Assembly: GCA_023957015.1 (NCBI GenBank)
Contig: JAMLHR010000016.1
Location: 1 to 53,388, forward strand
Reading direction: 5' to 3'
Source of the DNA: Thermomicrobiales bacterium
Lineage (GTDB): Bacteria; Chloroflexota; Chloroflexia; Thermomicrobiales; UBA6265
DNA: 53,388 bases
The position numbers were made by a program, and so were the translations under genes. The notes under the pieces were generated by a model. It worked only from the letters and a program-made list of their open reading frames with translations. It was not told the DNA's origin and made no database searches. Positions 37,663-47,810 of this stretch are shown here, piece after piece. Every line of letters starts with the position of its first letter. The stretch's first letter is position 1.

Positions 37663-39141
37663 CTATTCCTCGTTCAGGAGGGAAAGGAGTGCTGCACGCA
37701 CGTCATCCGCATTGGCGCGACCGCCAGTGCGCTTCATTGTCTCGCCCATAAGCCGACCGATTGCGGCCTGCTTTCCACTGCGGAAGTCTGCCACGGCGGC
37801 CGGTTGTGCCGCCATCGCCTCCCGTGCAGCGTCCAGTACGGCGCCGTTATCGTCCATGGCCAGCAGATTCAGTCGCTCAGCGGCCGCGCTTGGAGACTCA
37901 TCGACCGCGAGCTCTGCCAACACGGTCTTGGCCGCAGTGCCTGTCAGTTGCTTGCCAACCACCAGATTAACCAGCTCCCGTAACTGTCCAGAGTTGATCG
38001 GGAACTCATCAGCGGCCATACCACGCGTTCTGGCAAACCCCATGACATCATTCAACAACCAGTTCGCGACCTGCTGTGGATAACCATTACTCGTGTTACC
38101 AGCAATCGCCTCTTCAAAGAAGTCGGCGATACCACGCTCCGTGTTGAGGAGCGCTGCATCCGAGCCCGACAAACCGAGCTCAGCAGCGAACCGTCGCTCG
38201 CGATCTACCGGCAGCTCACCAACGGTATCGGCGATGCTGGTGACCAACTCTCGTGAGATATGCAGCGGCGGTAGATCGGGTTCCGGGAAGTAGCGGTAAT
38301 CATGCGCGGCTTCCTTGGATCGCTGGCTGACGGTGATACCCTGGGCATCGACCCATCCCCGCGTCTCCTGGAACAGTTCCTCGCCGTTGGCCACGGCCTC
38401 GCGCTGGCGAATCTCCTCGTACTTCAGTGCTCGCTCAACAGCACGGAAGGAGTTCATGTTCTTGATCTCTACCTTCGGACCAATGAAACTCCCATCCTCA
38501 GCGCGAACGGAGATATTCGCGTCGCAACGGAACGCGCCCTCCTCCATATTGCCGGTCGAGGCACCGATTGCGCGAAGGATGCGTCGCAGAGCCACGAGAT
38601 ACTCACGCGCTTCCTCGGGTGTAGTCAGATCCGGTTCACCAACGATCTCCATCAGGGGAACACCGGATCGATTGAGGTCAACCAGGCTCAACCCTTCGTT
38701 GGCAGCGATATCGTGTACCAACCGCCCGGTGTCTTCCTCAATATGAACGCGGGTAATCCCCGCGGTGCGGGTGACGCCATCCACGGTGATCTCAAGCGAG
38801 CCGTTGATGCAGAGCGGCAGATCGTACTGCGAGATCTGGTAACCCTTCGGCAGGTCGGGATAGACGTAGTTCTTCCGATCCATTTTGCAGTAATCGGGGA
38901 TCTCGCAGTTCAGCGCCAGGCCCGTGCGAATCACGGTCTCAATCGCCTGCTGATTCATCACCGGTAGTGCCCCCGGAAGTCCCAGGCAGACCATACAGAC
39001 GTGAGTGTTCGGTTCCGCATTGGCGTAATCCGCGGAACAGGAGCAGTACATTTTGCTCCGAGTCAGCACCTGAGCATGCACTTCGAGACCGATGACGGTC
39101 TTAAGCGTGGCAGCAGGAGCTTGGGTTGTCGTGGAGTTCAA
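37663..39141 (-). CDS. gatB: Asp-tRNA(Asn)/Glu-tRNA(Gln) amidotransferase subunit B
   Basis: GatB is the kinase/tRNA-binding subunit that converts Glu-tRNA(Gln) and Asp-tRNA(Asn) to the amidated forms with GatA and GatC. The open frame extends upstream to 39492, but I choose TTG 39141, because AAGGA lies about 9 bases before it and translation then begins just ahead of [19 protein letters not shown]. The 492-residue length fits. Other signatures are [32 protein letters not shown] [27 protein letters not shown] and a YqeY-like tail domain. gatA and gatC are not in the window. Confidence 0.94.
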   Translation of the reverse strand: MNSTTTQAPAATLKTVIGLEVHAQVLTRSKMYCSCSADYANAEPNTHVCMVCLGLPGALPVMNQQAIETVIRTGLALNCEIPDYCKMDRKNYVYPDLPKGYQISQYDLPLCINGSLEITVDGVTRTAGITRVHIEEDTGRLVHDIAANEGLSLVDLNRSGVPLMEIVGEPDLTTPEEAREYLVALRRILRAIGASTGNMEEGAFRCDANISVRAEDGSFIGPKVEIKNMNSFRAVERALKYEEIRQREAVANGEELFQETRGWVDAQGITVSQRSKEAAHDYRYFPEPDLPPLHISRELVTSIADTVGELPVDRERRFAAELGLSGSDAALLNTERGIADFFEEAIAGNTSNGYPQQVANWLLNDVMGFARTRGMAADEFPINSGQLRELVNLVVGKQLTGTAAKTVLAELAVDESPSAAAERLNLLAMDDNGAVLDAAREAMAAQPAAVADFRSGKQAAIGRLMGETMKRTGGRANADDVRAALLSLLNEE

Positions 39142-39479
39142 GGTCGGACGTCCTTCAGTTTGAGTCTCAACACCGCTCAATCTCCACAAGAATAAACCAA
39201 AGCAGTCTGGCTGAAAAAGCGTGCTTATATGGATGGTGCGAGGAAGAACCGCGTGGGCAGTACTCGGAGCCAAAATCCGACCTCCAAACAGGGATATGTG
39301 TCGGACTGGCAACCGGGCAGTTTCCTTGCTGCGACCGGGTTTTTCACGGTAGCGAGCGTCGTTTTCTGTGGTACTATCGTGGCAGTGTGAGTGGCGGGCA
39401 GAACGCGTATATGCACATGCCAAAAACGCCACGAGGGTGGAATCCGGGCCACGCCCGGTAACGGAGGCGTTCCACAACG
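39142..39479. other. Divergent intergenic region between gatB and nuoG-like gene
   Basis: No gene is supported in this 338-base stretch; the frames open here are extensions of gatB. Towards nuoG there is TACTAT at 39372-39377, which could be a -10 box without a clear -35, a short hairpin (39444-39448 with 39454-39458) and GGAGG at 39463-39467, 12 bases from the ATG. The spacing is long, so the start is moderately certain. Confidence 0.5.
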
Positions 39480-41816
39480 ATGGTGGCAGCAACCCAACAG
39501 AAAATGATCACAGGCACAATCAATGGACAGAGTGTCACTGTCCCGGCCGGAACGAGCATCCTTGAGGCGTCTCGCTCTGCAGGTATCGACGTGCCGAATC
39601 TCTGTTTCCAGCCGCTGATGCGCGCCTGGGGATCATGCCGCATCTGTACCGTTGAGGTTATCGGCAAGCGCGGTGGCCTGGTAGAATCCTGCGCCGCTCA
39701 GTTTGGCGAAGGCATGGTGGTAGAAACGCACTCCGAGGAGTCGCTTAAGGCTCGCCAATACATCCTACAGATGTATCTGATCGATCACGCGCTTGACTGC
39801 CCCACCTGTGACAAGAGCGGTGAGTGCTACCTGCAGGACAATACCTACCTGCACAACATCAACGCCAATCCCTATCGCCGCCCCAAGAACGCCACTCCAT
39901 ACGAGCACTTCAGCGCCAACATTGACTACAAATGGGATCGCTGCATCATGTGCAACCGCTGCACCCGCGTATGCGATGAGATGATCGGCGTAATCGCAAT
40001 CGAAAGCACCAACCGTGCACTCGAGGCCACCATTGCCCCGGCCTTCGGCGAAGATATGATCTCCGAAGGTACGTGCGTCAACTGCGGTATGTGCATCGCC
40101 GTCTGTCCGGTCGGTGCCCTCACGGATCGCCACTTCGGCCATCACCCGTGGGAACTGGACACCACCGAGACCATCTGCGGTTTCTGCGATGTTGGCTGCA
40201 CTATCAATATCGAGTCCAACAAGGGTATCGTTCGCCGCTCCACCAATCTGTGGGAGCGCGGCGTCAACCATGGCTATGTCTGCGAGAAGGGCAAGTGGGG
40301 TCACGAGCGCATCCAGAATCCGGATCGACTCACCCATCCATTCTCCCGTGACGCCCAGGGCCAAGAGTTCCACGTCTCGTGGGACGAAGCACTCGGTCTT
40401 GTGGCCGACGGACTCAGCACCTATAAGAACGGCGAGTTCGGTGTGCTGGCCAGCGGCGAAAACACCAACGAAGAAGCCTGGGTGTTGCAACAGTTCAGCC
40501 GCACCGTGATGCAGAGCAATACGATCAATCGCCTGATGACACCGAATATGGCAGCAGTCGAACGAGCGACCCGCAAGGCACTCGGCTACGATATCGCTGG
40601 CACCAACAACATGCAGGAACTGCAGAGCGCGGCCAAGAATATACTGGTTGTCGGACCCAGCGTTTACGAGCACGCACCAGGCGTGAGCTACTGGATCAAT
40701 CACAGCCGTATTTACCGCGAGAGCCGTATCGTGGTGGTTGCAACCGAGCGCTATCCGCTTTGCGATCGCGCGGCTCATTGGCTGCAACCACAGCCTGGCA
40801 CGACCGCACTGGTGATGCAGGGTATCGAATCCGAAATCGCCCGACTCGGTCTTGGCAACGGTGCTAACACACCCTCTGTCGATCTTAACGAGGTAGCCGC
40901 TACATCCGGTGTACCGGCCGAGAAGATCACCGAGGCCGCTGTCGTCTTCGTCACCGGTGCACACGAGATGCCAACCAGTGCTCCTGATGGTGGTTACGCC
41001 CCGGGTGCCGTCTTCCACACACTCGCCCACGATGTGGCCGATGACCGCCTGCTCGCGATCCGCCACCAGGATTCCAGTGAGCATGACTATCCGGATGCCG
41101 AAGCTGTCGCAGCTGCCTGCCTTTCCATCTCCGCCATGACCGGTAACGTCGGCCGAGCCGGTGGCGGTGTGGCTTCGCTTCGCGGTCCAGCCAACTATCA
41201 GGGTGTCACGGATATGGGATTCGTCGCAGGTGCATTACCGGGCGGAGCTTCCGTCTCCGATGACGCGGCACGCGGTGCGCTTGAAGCGCTTTGGGGAGTG
41301 ACATTGCCTGCGGATGCTGGCGTCGCCTCCGATGATCTCGTTGATGCGATTGAGTCCGGCAAGATTAAGGCGATGTGGGTTGAGGGTGGTTTCGGCACTC
41401 GTCGCAAGGTCGCCGACGAACGACTCTATGCGGCACTGCAGAAGCTTGAACTACTGATTGTGACCGATTCCTACGATTCGCCATTGACCCAGATCGCGCA
41501 CGTGGTCCTACCGATGGCATTGAACCTCGAAAAAGACGGGACCTTCACCAACTACGATCGCACCGTCCAGCGCGTTCGTGCCGCCGTTCCTGCGATGGGC
41601 GATGCCTGGAATGGCATTGAGATCGTGTCCGAGATTGCAGCTCGCATGGGCTACGATATTCCGGCCGTGCACGCCAGCCGCGTGATGGCGGATATCGCTA
41701 AGGTGGTTCCGGGATACGCCGGTGTGACTTACGCCCGGCTGGAGCGTGGCGGTGTGGTGACGCCAAACACATCCCTCACCGACAGCGGTACATCCATTCT
41801 GTTTGCAAACGCGTAG
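39480..41816 (+). CDS. NuoG-like iron-sulfur/molybdopterin-domain oxidoreductase subunit
   Basis: A 778-residue protein with NuoG/FdhA-type layout. [2Fe-2S] ligands are Cys42, 53, 56 and 71. The His-Cys3 cluster is His103, Cys107, 110 and 116. Two ferredoxin [4Fe-4S] sites follow (Cys155/158/161/165 and 199/202/205/209), then the molybdopterin-domain [4Fe-4S] site Cys233, 236, 240 and 268. The molybdopterin-like domain fills the rest but has no Cys or Sec at the active-site position, where [20 protein letters not shown] is found; the C-terminal dinucleotide-binding domain of formate dehydrogenases also seems absent. I favour a complex I G subunit over a formate dehydrogenase. A NuoI-like gene follows 17 bases later. 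Confidence 0.82.
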   Translation: MVAATQQKMITGTINGQSVTVPAGTSILEASRSAGIDVPNLCFQPLMRAWGSCRICTVEVIGKRGGLVESCAAQFGEGMVVETHSEESLKARQYILQMYLIDHALDCPTCDKSGECYLQDNTYLHNINANPYRRPKNATPYEHFSANIDYKWDRCIMCNRCTRVCDEMIGVIAIESTNRALEATIAPAFGEDMISEGTCVNCGMCIAVCPVGALTDRHFGHHPWELDTTETICGFCDVGCTINIESNKGIVRRSTNLWERGVNHGYVCEKGKWGHERIQNPDRLTHPFSRDAQGQEFHVSWDEALGLVADGLSTYKNGEFGVLASGENTNEEAWVLQQFSRTVMQSNTINRLMTPNMAAVERATRKALGYDIAGTNNMQELQSAAKNILVVGPSVYEHAPGVSYWINHSRIYRESRIVVVATERYPLCDRAAHWLQPQPGTTALVMQGIESEIARLGLGNGANTPSVDLNEVAATSGVPAEKITEAAVVFVTGAHEMPTSAPDGGYAPGAVFHTLAHDVADDRLLAIRHQDSSEHDYPDAEAVAAACLSISAMTGNVGRAGGGVASLRGPANYQGVTDMGFVAGALPGGASVSDDAARGALEALWGVTLPADAGVASDDLVDAIESGKIKAMWVEGGFGTRRKVADERLYAALQKLELLIVTDSYDSPLTQIAHVVLPMALNLEKDGTFTNYDRTVQRVRAAVPAMGDAWNGIEIVSEIAARMGYDIPAVHASRVMADIAKVVPGYAGVTYARLERGGVVTPNTSLTDSGTSILFANA

Positions 41817-41833
41817 TTCCGAAAGGTATCCAG

Positions 41834-42343
41834 ATGCTCGATGAAGTCAAGGGTTTTCAAGTCACGCTGAAGCGACTGTTCGCCCCCAAACTGACACAGG
41901 AATATCCGGAAGAACGACGTGCGATGATGAGTCGCTTCCGTGGTTTGCCGGCACTACGCGCCGATCCGGAGACGGGCGAAGCACTCTGTGTGGCCTGCGG
42001 TCTCTGCGCACGTATCTGCCCGACCAGCTGTCTGGAAATGCACGTTGTCCCGTCGGAAGAAGGTGACCGTGAGCTCGGCGAGTTCATCCTGAAGTCTGGC
42101 CGTTGCCTCTTCTGCGGGCTTTGCAGCCAGGTGTGTCCGGTGGACGCGATCACCATGAGCCAGGAGTATGAACTGGCCGTGTTCGACCGCGAAGGCCTGG
42201 TCTACACCAAGACCGAGTTGGCCGCGTTCGGTGCCCAGGGCGAGACCTGGTGGGAAGCCGGCGTTGGTGCGGATCATCAGCAGACGAACGCCCGCAACCG
42301 GTTCGACCCGAATCGTCACGTCATGGAGAACCTGCGGGACTAA
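41834..42343 (+). CDS. NuoI-like 2x[4Fe-4S] ferredoxin subunit
   Basis: A 169-residue protein with two ferredoxin motifs, CVACGLCARICPTSCLEM and CLFCGLCSQVCPVDAITM, arranged as in complex I subunit NuoI. The N-terminal helix (VKGFQVTLKRLFAPKLTQEYPEE) is also typical of NuoI. It carries electrons from the G subunit toward the quinone site. AAAGG is about 9 bases upstream of ATG 41834. It is co-transcribed with the nuoG-like gene. A terminator lies 26 bases after its stop codon, so no other nuo genes join it. Confidence 0.86.
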   Translation: MLDEVKGFQVTLKRLFAPKLTQEYPEERRAMMSRFRGLPALRADPETGEALCVACGLCARICPTSCLEMHVVPSEEGDRELGEFILKSGRCLFCGLCSQVCPVDAITMSQEYELAVFDREGLVYTKTELAAFGAQGETWWEAGVGADHQQTNARNRFDPNRHVMENLRD

Positions 42344-42369
42344 CCCCAGATATCACCACGGATACGCAC

Positions 42370-42396
42370 AAAGGCCGGTCGATGTGACCGGCCTTT
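42370..42396. terminator. Convergent terminator between nuoI-like gene and nfo
   Basis: A perfect 11-bp inverted repeat (42370-42380 with 42386-42396) with a 5-base loop. Its arms are AAAGGCC...GGCCTTT, so the outer bases give U-rich tails on both strands. It lies between the nuoI-like stop codon and the nfo stop codon. Confidence 0.85.
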
Positions 42397-42422
42397 GGCG
42401 TGCATGGCAGTGGATATGTCTG

Positions 42423-43277
42423 CTAGCCCGTGACCAGACCGCGCAGGAACTCGAGGTTCATGCGGTCATACTCGCCCGCGTCGTCCTTCTCCGTCTCCAG
42501 AATCGCGGGGAGACCAGCGAGGCGAGGGTCATTGACGATGGCGCGGAACGCTCCAGGTCCAATCTCGCCCTTGCCGATGTGCTCGTGGCGATCCTTGTTA
42601 CTGGCAAATGACTGCTTACTGTCGTTCAAGTGCAGCACACGCAACTTATCCAAACCAATGACGCGGTCGAACTCATCGAAGACGGTGACCGTAGCTTCCT
42701 CAGTGCGGAGATCGTAACCGGCTGCAAAGGCGTGGCAAGTATCGAAACAGACACCTACGCGTTCCTTCGCCTCGACGAGATCAATGATGGCTGCGATTTC
42801 CTCGAAGCTGCGCCCAAGCGCAGTTCCCTGTCCGGCGGTCGTCTCCAGACACGTGATGACATTGTTGTCGGGTAGGGCATCGAAGATGCGGTTGAGCGAA
42901 TCCGCAAACTGTTGAATCCCCTGCTCCACACCGCTACCGGTGTGCGCGCCCGGGTGTGTCACCAGATACTGGATATCGAGAATCTGTCCCCTCTCCAGCT
43001 CGTCGGTAAACGCAGCCATGGATTTCTCCAGGAGGTCCTCTTTCGGTGAAGCGAGGTTAATCAGGTAGCTGTCGTGAATCACCATTTGCCGGATGCCGGT
43101 GCGCTCGCGTTCGATATGGAAACTCTCGACCACACCAGGATCAAGCGGTTTCGCGATCCACTGCCGTTCGTTCTTACTAAAGATCTGAGCACTGGTCGCA
43201 CCAACATCTGCTGCTCGCTGCAGTGACTCGTGCACACCACCACTGGCGGATGCATGTGTACCGAAATCGAGTGTCAT
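42423..43277 (-). CDS. nfo: Endonuclease IV (AP endonuclease)
   Basis: Endonuclease IV cuts DNA at abasic sites in base excision repair. The 284-residue TIM barrel has GTHASASGGVHESLQRAADVGAT at the N terminus, SAQIFSKNERQW, VIHDSYLINLASPKEDLL, LVTHPGAHTGSG, LETTAGQGTALG, VGVCFDTCHAFAAGYDL and HLNDSKQSFASNKDRHEHIGKG, which together supply the three-zinc site. Its ATG overlaps the stop codon of the Spx-like gene (ATGA, 43274-43277), so the two are coupled. Confidence 0.95.
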   Translation of the reverse strand: MTLDFGTHASASGGVHESLQRAADVGATSAQIFSKNERQWIAKPLDPGVVESFHIERERTGIRQMVIHDSYLINLASPKEDLLEKSMAAFTDELERGQILDIQYLVTHPGAHTGSGVEQGIQQFADSLNRIFDALPDNNVITCLETTAGQGTALGRSFEEIAAIIDLVEAKERVGVCFDTCHAFAAGYDLRTEEATVTVFDEFDRVIGLDKLRVLHLNDSKQSFASNKDRHEHIGKGEIGPGAFRAIVNDPRLAGLPAILETEKDDAGEYDRMNLEFLRGLVTG

Positions 43278-43636
43278 GAGGCGTTGTCCCTGGCTATCAG
43301 TTCGCGAATGACCGGCTGGTTGTATCCGATAACTGCCTCGCTCCCACTCACCAACAGCGGTCTCCGGAGCAATCGGGGTTCCTCGGTCATGAGCTGCAGA
43401 ATCTCCTCATCGGAAAGATTCCTGGTGGCCAACCCCATTTCCTTGTAAGGCGTACTACGAACGGAGAGGATATCGCTGACGGCTAAGCCGGTCGCCTTCA
43501 GGAGGTCCTCAAGCTCTGCCACAGTGAATCGCTGCTTGAAGAACTCTCGAACCTTAAAATCAGCGCCTTCCGACTTGAGAAGATTCTCGGCATTCCGGCA
43601 ACTGGAACATGATCGATAGAGATACGCGGTAATCAA
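43274..43636 (-). CDS. Spx/ArsC-family thioredoxin-fold protein
   Basis: I start it at TTG 43636, with AAAGGG 6 bases upstream, giving 120 residues, the usual Spx/ArsC length. A longer frame to 43717 crosses the divergent gene. The N terminus has a redox CxxC-like pair (Cys10 and Cys13 in YLYRSCSSCRNAENLL), followed by DFKVREFFKQRFTVAELEDLL, LSVRSTPYKEMG and RRPLLVSGSEAVIGYNQ, where Arg of LRRPLL is a family-conserved residue. Either a stress regulator that binds RNA polymerase (Spx) or an arsenate reductase-like enzyme; the data do not decide. It is coupled to nfo, which favours a stress role. Confidence 0.8.
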   Translation of the reverse strand: MITAYLYRSCSSCRNAENLLKSEGADFKVREFFKQRFTVAELEDLLKATGLAVSDILSVRSTPYKEMGLATRNLSDEEILQLMTEEPRLLRRPLLVSGSEAVIGYNQPVIRELIARDNAS

Positions 43637-43740
43637 CTCCGACCCTTTCCGTGATCTGGTACGTTCACCTAATTGTACCCGTCGCGCCAAGGCGGCGTGA
43701 TAGACTTCCGACTGCACTGTATGGGAGGTTCATCGCAGCT

Positions 43741-44499
43741 GTGACTCCGTCACCCCAATCGAATCCGGAGCTGACGGTGGTCATCCCGGTGTACAACGAG
43801 CACAATCGTATAACGCGTACGCTGCATGAAGTTGCCGCCTATTTTTCCGATCGCAACGCCGAGATTCTGGTCGTCGACGACGGTAGCACCGACGATACAG
43901 TGACGATTGCCAACGAGATCGCCGCCCAGTATCCACAGGTACGAATCGTGCCGGAGAAGCATCGTGGCAAGGCGGCGACCGTGCTGGCAGGTATGGAAGC
44001 TGCGCAGGGGGAAATCGTTGGGTTTATGGATGCCGATCTGGCAACTCCGTTGCAAACGTGGCAAGCATGTGAGGCCGCACTCGCAAGCGGCGCTGGCGTA
44101 GCGATCGCCTCCCGCGAAGGCGTAGGATCAAATCGGCTCAATGAACCATTCTATCGCCACATAATGGGGCGGGCCTTCAATGGGCTGGTTCGGCTTCTTC
44201 TGCTACCTGGCATTCACGATACCCAATGCGGATTCAAGGTATTCACGCGTGAAACGCTGGACGATATCCTGCCCCGACAGCAACTCTATCGCGATGCCGG
44301 AGAAGTGCGAACTGCGCGCGTTACCGCGTTCGATGTCGAGCTCCTGCACCTGGCCCGCAAGTATGATCACGAAATCGCGGTGATACCGATCACCTGGGAG
44401 TATGGCGACCAAAGCAAGGTGAATCCGGTGACCGACACAGTTCAGAACCTGGCAGACGTGTTAAAGGTGAAATGGAACGATATCCGTGGACGGTACTGA
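43741..44499 (+). CDS. Family 2 glycosyltransferase (polyprenyl/dolichyl-phosphate sugar synthase-like)
   Basis: A 252-residue GT2 enzyme. TVVIPVYNEHNRITRTLHEV, EILVVDDGSTDDTV and EIVGFMDADLATP (the DxD motif) form the nucleotide-sugar site. Sequence DTQCGFKVFTRETLDDILP is typical of ALG5/DPM1-like enzymes that transfer glucose or mannose to a polyprenyl phosphate. No C-terminal membrane helices are seen. The start is probably GTG 43741; GGGAGG lies about 11 bases upstream. The promoter region is shared with the divergent Spx-like gene. It overlaps the following kinase by 14 bases. Confidence 0.84.
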   Translation: MTPSPQSNPELTVVIPVYNEHNRITRTLHEVAAYFSDRNAEILVVDDGSTDDTVTIANEIAAQYPQVRIVPEKHRGKAATVLAGMEAAQGEIVGFMDADLATPLQTWQACEAALASGAGVAIASREGVGSNRLNEPFYRHIMGRAFNGLVRLLLLPGIHDTQCGFKVFTRETLDDILPRQQLYRDAGEVRTARVTAFDVELLHLARKYDHEIAVIPITWEYGDQSKVNPVTDTVQNLADVLKVKWNDIRGRY

Positions 44500-45367
44500 T
44501 CGTCGGCAGCGGGCGCGACAGGTTATCCCGCAACTTGCGGAGAAGCTGGAGCTCTCAGCTGATCTGACGATCCTCTCTGAGCGCTGGAATACCGTCGCGA
44601 GACTTGGTGATAGTGGCGTCATCGCCAAGGCGGCCACGCTGGCTGAGATGGCGAAAGCGGATCCACTGCACTGGTTTCAGCTCGAGATTGAGGTCTGCCG
44701 CACCCTCGCTGACCAGGGTGGTCCGGTACACCGTCCGTATGCGGATGGACTCTACATCGTCGATGGGCTCCCGATCACACTTTGGCACGAGGTCGAAGGC
44801 GAGATGGGCGAAGCGACTGAGGTTGAGTTAGTGGAGTCGCTAGCAACAGTCCACCGTTTGGGTGGCGACCTCTTACGCGATGAGCCGTGGTTTGCGACGA
44901 TTACCACGCATTTCGCCGATGTCTTTCCGAAGTTGCATGATCGATCGGTTATCGATCCCATAGCATTGGGTCAACTCAAGGATCGCTATCAAGAACTCAT
45001 GGAGCTGGTCGTCGCCGCAAACCTGATGAACGGTTTCATCCACGGTGACGCCCAGCGGAAGAACGCGATGGCAACAGATAACGGAGCCGTCTGGATCGAT
45101 TTCGAGGAATGTTCCTACGGACCGATTGCCTGGGATCTCGCCTGCCTGACGATGCATCGTCGCTTCGATACAGACCGCGTGCTCGACTACTATGCCGAAA
45201 TGAGCGGTCACGATCGCATCCGGAACGCGGACACTAATACATTGAAACAGCTCCGCGACCTGGAAGGATTAACCTGGATGCTGGCGATTCAAGACGAACG
45301 GGAACCTGAGTTCAAAGCCGAGACAGCGAGTCTGTTGCGAGACGTTTTGGCTGCGCAACGGCTGTAA
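44486..45367 (+). CDS. Aminoglycoside phosphotransferase-fold kinase
   Basis: A 293-residue APH/choline kinase-like protein. FIHGDAQRKNAM at about 186-197 is the catalytic loop (HGDxxxxN), and WIDFEECSYGPIAWDLACL contains the metal-binding Asp. The N-terminal lobe is divergent (ILSERWNTVARLGDSGVIAKAAT). The start is GTG 44486, inside the end of the glycosyltransferase gene, so the two are coupled. Such enzymes phosphorylate sugars, amino alcohols or antibiotics; nothing here specifies resistance. It converges on mutL. Confidence 0.8.
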   Translation: MDGTDRRQRARQVIPQLAEKLELSADLTILSERWNTVARLGDSGVIAKAATLAEMAKADPLHWFQLEIEVCRTLADQGGPVHRPYADGLYIVDGLPITLWHEVEGEMGEATEVELVESLATVHRLGGDLLRDEPWFATITTHFADVFPKLHDRSVIDPIALGQLKDRYQELMELVVAANLMNGFIHGDAQRKNAMATDNGAVWIDFEECSYGPIAWDLACLTMHRRFDTDRVLDYYAEMSGHDRIRNADTNTLKQLRDLEGLTWMLAIQDEREPEFKAETASLLRDVLAAQRL

Positions 45368-45394
45368 GGACTCGGCAACACAATGCTTCGATCA

Positions 45395-47143
45395 TCAACG
45401 CCGGTTGAACTGGCGTTCCAACTCCGCCTGACTCATATGCAGCATCGTTGGGCGGCCGTGACCGCAGGCACGTGGATGCTCGCATCGCTCAAGTTGAGCG
45501 ACCAACTCTCGCATCTCGGGCAGGCTCAGTGATTGCCCTGCTCGAATACTGGTATGGCAACTAGCGCTAATCGCGACGGAATCCATCCAACTATCCCCCG
45601 CACCACCCTCTACAAGCTCGCGCAGTATCTCGTGGAACCGTATGGTGACATCGACACCGCGAACCAACGCTGGAATCGCACGGATGATGATCGATGACTC
45701 GCCAAAGCGCTCGGTGTCGTAACCGATCTGATTGAGCTCATCGACTGACTTCTCGAAGATCGCGAGTTCGTCCGGTGGCAACTCGATCACCAGCGGATCT
45801 AGCATCGCCTGCTGATCGACTGCTTTCGCTTGCATCTGCGCCAGTATCTTCTCGTACATGATCCGCTCATGGGCGGCGTGCTGATCGATCAGGAACATCC
45901 CGTTCGGTCCTTCAGCGATGATGTAGGTACCGCTCACCTGCCCCAGAACACGCAGAACCGGGATACCGGAGGGATTAGCAGATGGTTCCACCGGTGTGTG
46001 AGCAACATCTTCGGTGCGAACGCGGGAATCCAATCGTTGATCCGGTGAGAGCGGAATAGGATCGGCACCGGACGAGAACGTGATCTGGGTCGGCTCCAGG
46101 CGCGCTCGTGGGACAGGTTCGAACGTGATCTCCCGCAACACCTCATTACGCTGGGTTAGCAGGGTGGAATGTGCCGCTCGTTGCACCGCCCGGGCAACTG
46201 CGCGCTCATCAGCGAACTTAACTTCCGCCTTCGTTGGATGGACATTGACGTCAACTGCTGCCGGATCGACCTCGATCCGCACCATCCCGAGGGGGTGCCG
46301 TTGCACCATCAGCAGGCTGTGATACGCCTCCTCCAGTGCGAACACCAGTGCCCGATGCTGAATCAACCGACCATTGACGAAGAAGTGAAGACTCTGCCGA
46401 TGCGAACGATGCACTGCGGGTGAACTGATCCAACCGCTGACGGTGACACCAGGTACCCGCATCTCCTCCGACATCTCGCCCAGCAACAGAACGTTGCCAC
46501 GCAACTCGTTTCCGAATACACCAATCGCTGCGGACTCATCGTTGCCGCGACCATCGGTCCGGATCGAAGTGCGACCATCCGACGTGAGTGTCCACTGAAT
46601 ATCGCTCCGGTGACAGGCGTAGGCGCTGATCAGTCGATTGATGTACGTCGCTTCCGTGCTGGGTTGGCGCAGGAACTTGCGGCGAGCGGGAACGTTGCCA
46701 AAGAGATCGCGCACAGTAACGGTGGTGCCCCGAGGCGCGGCATCGATGCGGGGAGGTTCGTTGCGTCCGTAATCGATGGCGATACTACCACTACCCGAGG
46801 TGGAACCGGATCGGATCGAGAGGGATGCGACTGAGCCGATGCTCGGCAACGCCTCACCGCGAAAACCGAGTGTGTGCAACGTCTCCAAATCATCGAAGCT
46901 GCTCAGCTTACTGGTAGCGTGACGCGTGACCGCAAGTGGCAACTCCTCCAGCGACATCCCACAGCCGTTGTCCGTCACCCGGATAAGCTTGTTCCCACCC
47001 TCCTCGATCTCGACATCAATACGGGTGGCTCCCGCATCGATCGCGTTCTCGATTAGCTCCTTGACCACCGACATCGGGCGCTCAACGACCTCGCCTGCCG
47101 CGATTTTGCCGATGGTTTCTTCTGTGAGGAGCTGGATAGGCAT
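45395..47143 (-). CDS. mutL: DNA mismatch repair protein MutL
   Basis: MutL links mismatch recognition by MutS to strand incision. I start at ATG 47143 (MPIQLLTEETIGKIAAGEVV); a TTG at 47161 in the same frame is possible. The GHKL ATPase has ELIENAIDAGATRI, DNGCGM and LGFRGEAL. The C-terminal domain has DQHAAHERIMYE, the metal-binding endonuclease motif, so this is a nicking MutL as in organisms without MutH. CGHGRPT near the C terminus belongs to the same site. It is the last gene of the valS-MFS-mpg-mutL run; mutS is not in the window. Confidence 0.95.
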   Translation of the reverse strand: MPIQLLTEETIGKIAAGEVVERPMSVVKELIENAIDAGATRIDVEIEEGGNKLIRVTDNGCGMSLEELPLAVTRHATSKLSSFDDLETLHTLGFRGEALPSIGSVASLSIRSGSTSGSGSIAIDYGRNEPPRIDAAPRGTTVTVRDLFGNVPARRKFLRQPSTEATYINRLISAYACHRSDIQWTLTSDGRTSIRTDGRGNDESAAIGVFGNELRGNVLLLGEMSEEMRVPGVTVSGWISSPAVHRSHRQSLHFFVNGRLIQHRALVFALEEAYHSLLMVQRHPLGMVRIEVDPAAVDVNVHPTKAEVKFADERAVARAVQRAAHSTLLTQRNEVLREITFEPVPRARLEPTQITFSSGADPIPLSPDQRLDSRVRTEDVAHTPVEPSANPSGIPVLRVLGQVSGTYIIAEGPNGMFLIDQHAAHERIMYEKILAQMQAKAVDQQAMLDPLVIELPPDELAIFEKSVDELNQIGYDTERFGESSIIIRAIPALVRGVDVTIRFHEILRELVEGGAGDSWMDSVAISASCHTSIRAGQSLSLPEMRELVAQLERCEHPRACGHGRPTMLHMSQAELERQFNRR

Positions 47144-47180
47144 AGATCGTCCGGTGGTCAAGTATCGTCTGTTCGACTTT

Positions 47181-47810
47181 CTATTCTACCGAAGACAACC
47201 AGTCACGGTGCTCAAGGAGGGACTCGGCGCCCACATCTGCACCTTTACGGTGACTGGAAACCGCCTTCGAGTCCGGATCGAAGAAACGCCAGGGTGCATC
47301 CACTGCCTTGCTGATACCGATGCGAGGTCCTGCAAGTACACGTACGTCATCGGTCGTCGCGGTCACAGCAAAATCACCGCCCGCATTGACTGGACTGCCG
47401 ACATCGTCCAGGGAAACTGCTAACGCCTGACCGACATTGCCTGGTCCACGGCCGAGCTGCATGTCCGGTACCTCACCTCGTCGTTCGCGCATGATCTCGA
47501 GACCAATCATTGGATCAATCGCCCGAATCAGCACTCCACCACCCTCACCCGGTTCATGCGAGACGATGTTCAGGCAGAGGTGTATCCCATACGATCGATA
47601 GACATAGACATGACCAGTCGGTCCACCGAGAATGCTGCGAGCAAGCTTCATCCGAGCACTATGCGAGGCGGGATCGGCCGGCCCCGCGTATGCCTCGGTT
47701 TCGACGATGCGACCGCCCGCGATCACACCATCGCGGGCAACGGTGAGTTCACACCCAACAAGATCATGAGCAACGATCACCGGGTGTCGATGGAAGAATG
47801 CATCAAGCAT
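47181..47810 (-). CDS. mpg: 3-methyladenine DNA glycosylase (AAG/MPG type)
   Basis: A 209-residue monofunctional glycosylase that removes alkylated purines. Motifs are LVGCELTVARDGVIAGGRIVETEAY (with the catalytic Glu in ETEAY), SHSARMKLARSILGGPTGHVYVYRSYGIHLCLNIV, AGRGPGNVGQAL-like LGRGPGNVGQALAV, and a final GPRIGISKAVDAPWRF. All are well conserved. Its start overlaps the MFS gene stop by 8 bases and it precedes mutL by 37 bases, placing two repair functions together. Confidence 0.94.
   Translation of the reverse strand: MLDAFFHRHPVIVAHDLVGCELTVARDGVIAGGRIVETEAYAGPADPASHSARMKLARSILGGPTGHVYVYRSYGIHLCLNIVSHEPGEGGGVLIRAIDPMIGLEIMRERRGEVPDMQLGRGPGNVGQALAVSLDDVGSPVNAGGDFAVTATTDDVRVLAGPRIGISKAVDAPWRFFDPDSKAVSSHRKGADVGAESLLEHRDWLSSVE

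Noticed and set aside
39765..41084. Long open frame antisense to the nuoG-like gene; similar long antisense frames over secA (29798-30790) and valS (50387-51781)
   Set aside because: Each lies wholly within a strong, recognisable gene on the other strand and shows no motifs; caused by codon bias.
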